Assembly: GCA_020853075.1 (NCBI GenBank)
Contig: JADYZS010000457.1
Location: 1-7,416, forward strand
Source of the DNA: Anaerolineae bacterium
Lineage (GTDB): Bacteria; Chloroflexota; Anaerolineae; JADYZS01
Length of the DNA stretch: 7,416 bases
Direction of reading: 5' to 3'
The notes under the pieces are model-generated. The model was given only the letters and a program-made list of their open reading frames with translations, made no database searches and was not told the origin of the DNA. This document shows positions 5,681 through 7,416 of the stretch, piece by piece. Each line of letters opens with the position of its first letter. Position 1 is the first letter of the stretch. The position numbers and the translations under genes are program-made.

Positions 5681-6936
5681 CCACTGTTTCCCAAGCGAGG
5701 CCGACGTTGGATGCGATCAAAGAGGCGGTGTCCGCTCGCTATGCCTGGGGGCTAAAGGCATTGCAACGGCTGATTGCCGTTGATATCATCGCCCCCAAGG
5801 AAAGGGCCTGCCAGGAAGCCCTGGCCGAGATTCTGCGGGCGGAAAGCCTTCCCGTTCAACTCGTATCTCTGAACGAGGGCAACCTCCCGTCTGTGGAGGG
5901 CTTCATAGATACAGGACTTCCTTTGGCAGACCGTCCCAACCTGGTTGTCGCTCTGGAGGGAACGCACGCAGGCGGACGCTCCCTCATCTTGAATTCCCAC
6001 ATTGACACCGTCGCCTGGCAAGGCGGGGCGGAGAAATGGCAGGCTCATCCCCTATCGGGCGCGGTGAGGGACGGGAAGATCTACGGGCGCGGTGCGGTGG
6101 ATGCCAAGGGGCAGGTGATGGCCGCAGTCATGGCGGTTCTGGCTTTGCGGGATCTCGGCTACGAACCGGCAGGGCGGCTGGTGGTGCAGAGCGTCGTGGG
6201 CGAGGAACCCGACGGGAACGGCACGCTGGCCCTCTGCGCCCAGGGGTGGCTGGCCGAGGCGGCCATCGTCCTGGAGCCAACTGACAACCAGATCGCCTAT
6301 GGGCATCGGGGCGTCATAGACTTGCGCTTTCGTGTGGAAGGACGGCAGGGGCACGCTGCCGTCCAGAGCAGCGACGCGAACGCGATCGTCGTTGCCAGCC
6401 GCCTGGTGGAGGTTCTGGACGGTGCTCTGGCCGATTGGAGCGCGCCAGAGGACACATCGTATGGTCGCCCTTCGTTGAACGTGGGGCGGATTGAAGGCGG
6501 CGAGGATATTTTTACCGTCGCCCAGAGGTGCGAGATTAAGTGCGGTGTGCGTTATGCGCCGGGAACCTACCAATCTGTCCTGGGCCACATTGAGAGCCAT
6601 CTGCTGAAGGAGGGCCCCCAGCATCGGCTGCCGATGGGCGATCTACTCAACATGACCACCTTCGCCCACCACGACGCGGCAGAAACACCCCCTGATTCGC
6701 CATTGGCAACTACGTTGCTGTCCTGTGTCCACCAGGTGGCCCCCGACCGGCGATTGGTGACCTGCCCTGGCGGCACCGACGCCCGCCATTTCATCAACCG
6801 CTATGGAGTGCCCGCTGTGATCTTCGGCCCAGGGCAACTCACCGTGGCCCACGCCGTGGATGAGTTCTTACCAGTAGAACAATGGTTGAAGGCGATTCAG
6901 GCTCTGGCGCTCTTCATAGTCCGTTGGTGTGGCTAG
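5677..6936 (+). CDS. M20 family metallo-peptidase/deacylase, second of a pair
   Basis: A 419-residue M20 hydrolase with its own complete active site: NSHIDTV (106-112; His108, Asp110), GAVDAKG (139-145; Asp142), VGEEPDGNG (174-182; Glu176 and Glu177), LEPTDN (199-204; Glu200) and VAHAVDEF (390-397; His392). The lid has EGRQGHAA (221-228; His226), and CPGGTDARHF (363-372) precedes the last ligand. The sequence differs from the upstream M20 throughout, so this is not a recent tandem duplication. The two may act on successive or different amide substrates, or form a mixed dimer, since M20 enzymes pair through the lid domain. The GTG start overlaps the previous stop by GTGA with a good SD upstream. 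It is cytosolic, with no signal peptide. It is the last plus-strand gene, ending 5 bases from the stop of a convergent gene with no clear terminator between. The exact substrate is unknown. Confidence 0.92.
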   Translation: MTTVSQARPTLDAIKEAVSARYAWGLKALQRLIAVDIIAPKERACQEALAEILRAESLPVQLVSLNEGNLPSVEGFIDTGLPLADRPNLVVALEGTHAGGRSLILNSHIDTVAWQGGAEKWQAHPLSGAVRDGKIYGRGAVDAKGQVMAAVMAVLALRDLGYEPAGRLVVQSVVGEEPDGNGTLALCAQGWLAEAAIVLEPTDNQIAYGHRGVIDLRFRVEGRQGHAAVQSSDANAIVVASRLVEVLDGALADWSAPEDTSYGRPSLNVGRIEGGEDIFTVAQRCEIKCGVRYAPGTYQSVLGHIESHLLKEGPQHRLPMGDLLNMTTFAHHDAAETPPDSPLATTLLSCVHQVAPDRRLVTCPGGTDARHFINRYGVPAVIFGPGQLTVAHAVDEFLPVEQWLKAIQALALFIVRWCG

Positions 6937-6941
6937 AAGCT

Positions 6942-7139
6942 TCACGCCAGCCAGCTAACGACGGCCAGCATCAACAGGGCATTGATCCCCAGAAGGATGC
7001 CAGTGACGGCGTCCAGGTTGGCTTGCGCCGCCCAGTAAAGGAGCAGCGGCATCACCAGAATGGCAAGCAACACCCCCGCCTGTAGCGTTCCCCGGTTCCT
7101 TATGATGAAGGCTTTTTGATCAGGTCTGGCTTGGGTCAT
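6942..7139 (-). CDS. Small two-helix membrane protein coupled to the lactate permease gene
   Basis: A 65-residue predicted protein of no family I recognise. The first 17 residues are polar and basic (MTQARPDQKAFIIRNRG), followed by two hydrophobic stretches at about residues 20-39 and 44-64 with a short NLDAV turn between, which suggests a helical hairpin in the inner membrane. The ATG overlaps the TGA of the permease gene (ATGA), and AAGGA lies 7 bases upstream (7151-7147), so translation coupled to the permease is well supported. Position and topology suggest an accessory or stabilising subunit of the transporter (inference). Against a decayed extension of the permease: it has its own start, SD and soluble N-terminus, and the permease ends at a normal place. 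It converges on the M20 gene with only 5 bases between stops. Confidence 0.7.
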   Translation of the reverse strand: MTQARPDQKAFIIRNRGTLQAGVLLAILVMPLLLYWAAQANLDAVTGILLGINALLMLAVVSWLA

Positions 7140-7416
7140 AGATTGTTCCTTGCCAGCATCCAGACAACGCCCCCGATTAAAACGGTCATCACGAGGCCAT
7201 AAGTGATCGTCCTGCGCAACACCAAGCCCTCTTTCCCGGCCAGTCCGGCGGTGCTGCAACCGACAATGATGCGGGCAGGAGCCAACATGCCGCCGATGGA
7301 GCCGCCAGTGGTCTGCGCCCCCAGAATGAGAGAAACCGGCAGGCCCAGGAGTTGCGCCGTCTGCTGTTGCAACGCTACAAAGACGACGTTGGAGTTGGTG
7401 TTGGAGCCAGTCATGA
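7136..7416 (-). CDS. L-lactate permease family (LctP) transporter, C-terminal part
   Basis: The last 92-93 residues of a gene that enters from the right edge of the window; the first methionine visible is almost certainly internal. The segment has the LctP-family C-terminal signature: TGSNTNSNV near the start, an AQLLGLPVSLILGAQTTGG stretch, MLAPARIIVGCSTAGLAGKEG, then a basic RR turn and a final membrane helix (about residues 71-87). The family comprises integral inner-membrane proton symporters for L-lactate, D-lactate and glycolate; some members may carry other small hydroxy acids. It ends in a TGA that overlaps the start of a small membrane protein gene. It is on the opposite strand to the enzyme operon, so it is a separate transcription unit, although a hydroxy-acid carrier next to this cluster may be functionally linked. 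Confidence in the family is high; the substrate is not fixed. Confidence 0.88.
   Translation of the reverse strand, partial: MTGSNTNSNVVFVALQQQTAQLLGLPVSLILGAQTTGGSIGGMLAPARIIVGCSTAGLAGKEGLVLRRTITYGLVMTVLIGGVVWMLARNNL

Noticed and set aside
6942..7139. Small minus-strand frame as a frameshifted extension of the lactate permease
   Set aside because: The permease ends at the usual place after its last helix, and the small frame has its own SD, start codon and polar N-terminus.

Overview
The window is G+C-rich (about three-fifths by eye), densely coding bacterial DNA. Good Shine-Dalgarno (SD) sites, GTG as well as ATG starts, and 4-base stop/start overlaps show bacterial operons. The gene mix is common in environmental Chloroflexota (Anaerolineae-like) and some Firmicutes: a DUF3830 cyclophilin-like protein, an SHMT-like PLP enzyme, an FGGY kinase, a Gfo/Idh/MocA oxidoreductase, paired M20 peptidases and an LctP permease. 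A short intergenic hairpin with a TAGGGGCA arm also resembles dispersed repeats I associate with Chloroflexota. I favour Chloroflexota with low-to-moderate confidence. There is no rRNA, tRNA, CRISPR array or insertion sequence.

Layout. Positions 1-79 are a short leader with a weak inverted repeat and a good SD. Six plus-strand genes then run to 6936: DUF3830 protein (80-541), SHMT-like PLP enzyme (564-1817), FGGY sugar kinase (1814-3307), Gfo/Idh/MocA dehydrogenase (3381-4376), and two M20 metallo-peptidases/deacylases (4415-5680 and 5677-6936). The kinase overlaps the SHMT-like gene by ATGA, and the second M20 overlaps the first by GTGA. The only notable gap is 73 bases at 3308-3380, which holds two adjacent inverted repeats. 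On the minus strand, converging on the operon with 5 bases between stop codons, are the C-terminal end of an L-lactate permease family transporter (from the window edge to 7136) and, coupled to it by ATGA, a 65-residue two-helix membrane protein (7139-6942).

How the genes may work together (inference). One or both M20 enzymes would hydrolyse an amide bond in an N-acyl amino acid, a dipeptide or a similar conjugate. The SHMT-like enzyme, which keeps the PLP lysine and carboxylate-binding arginine but has lost expected folate-contact residues, would act on the released amino acid, perhaps by aldol cleavage. The dehydrogenase and kinase would oxidise and phosphorylate a sugar-like or hydroxylated product for central metabolism. 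The role of DUF3830 is unknown. The substrate cannot be read from the sequence. This looks like an uncharacterised catabolic cluster rather than a defence or mobile system.
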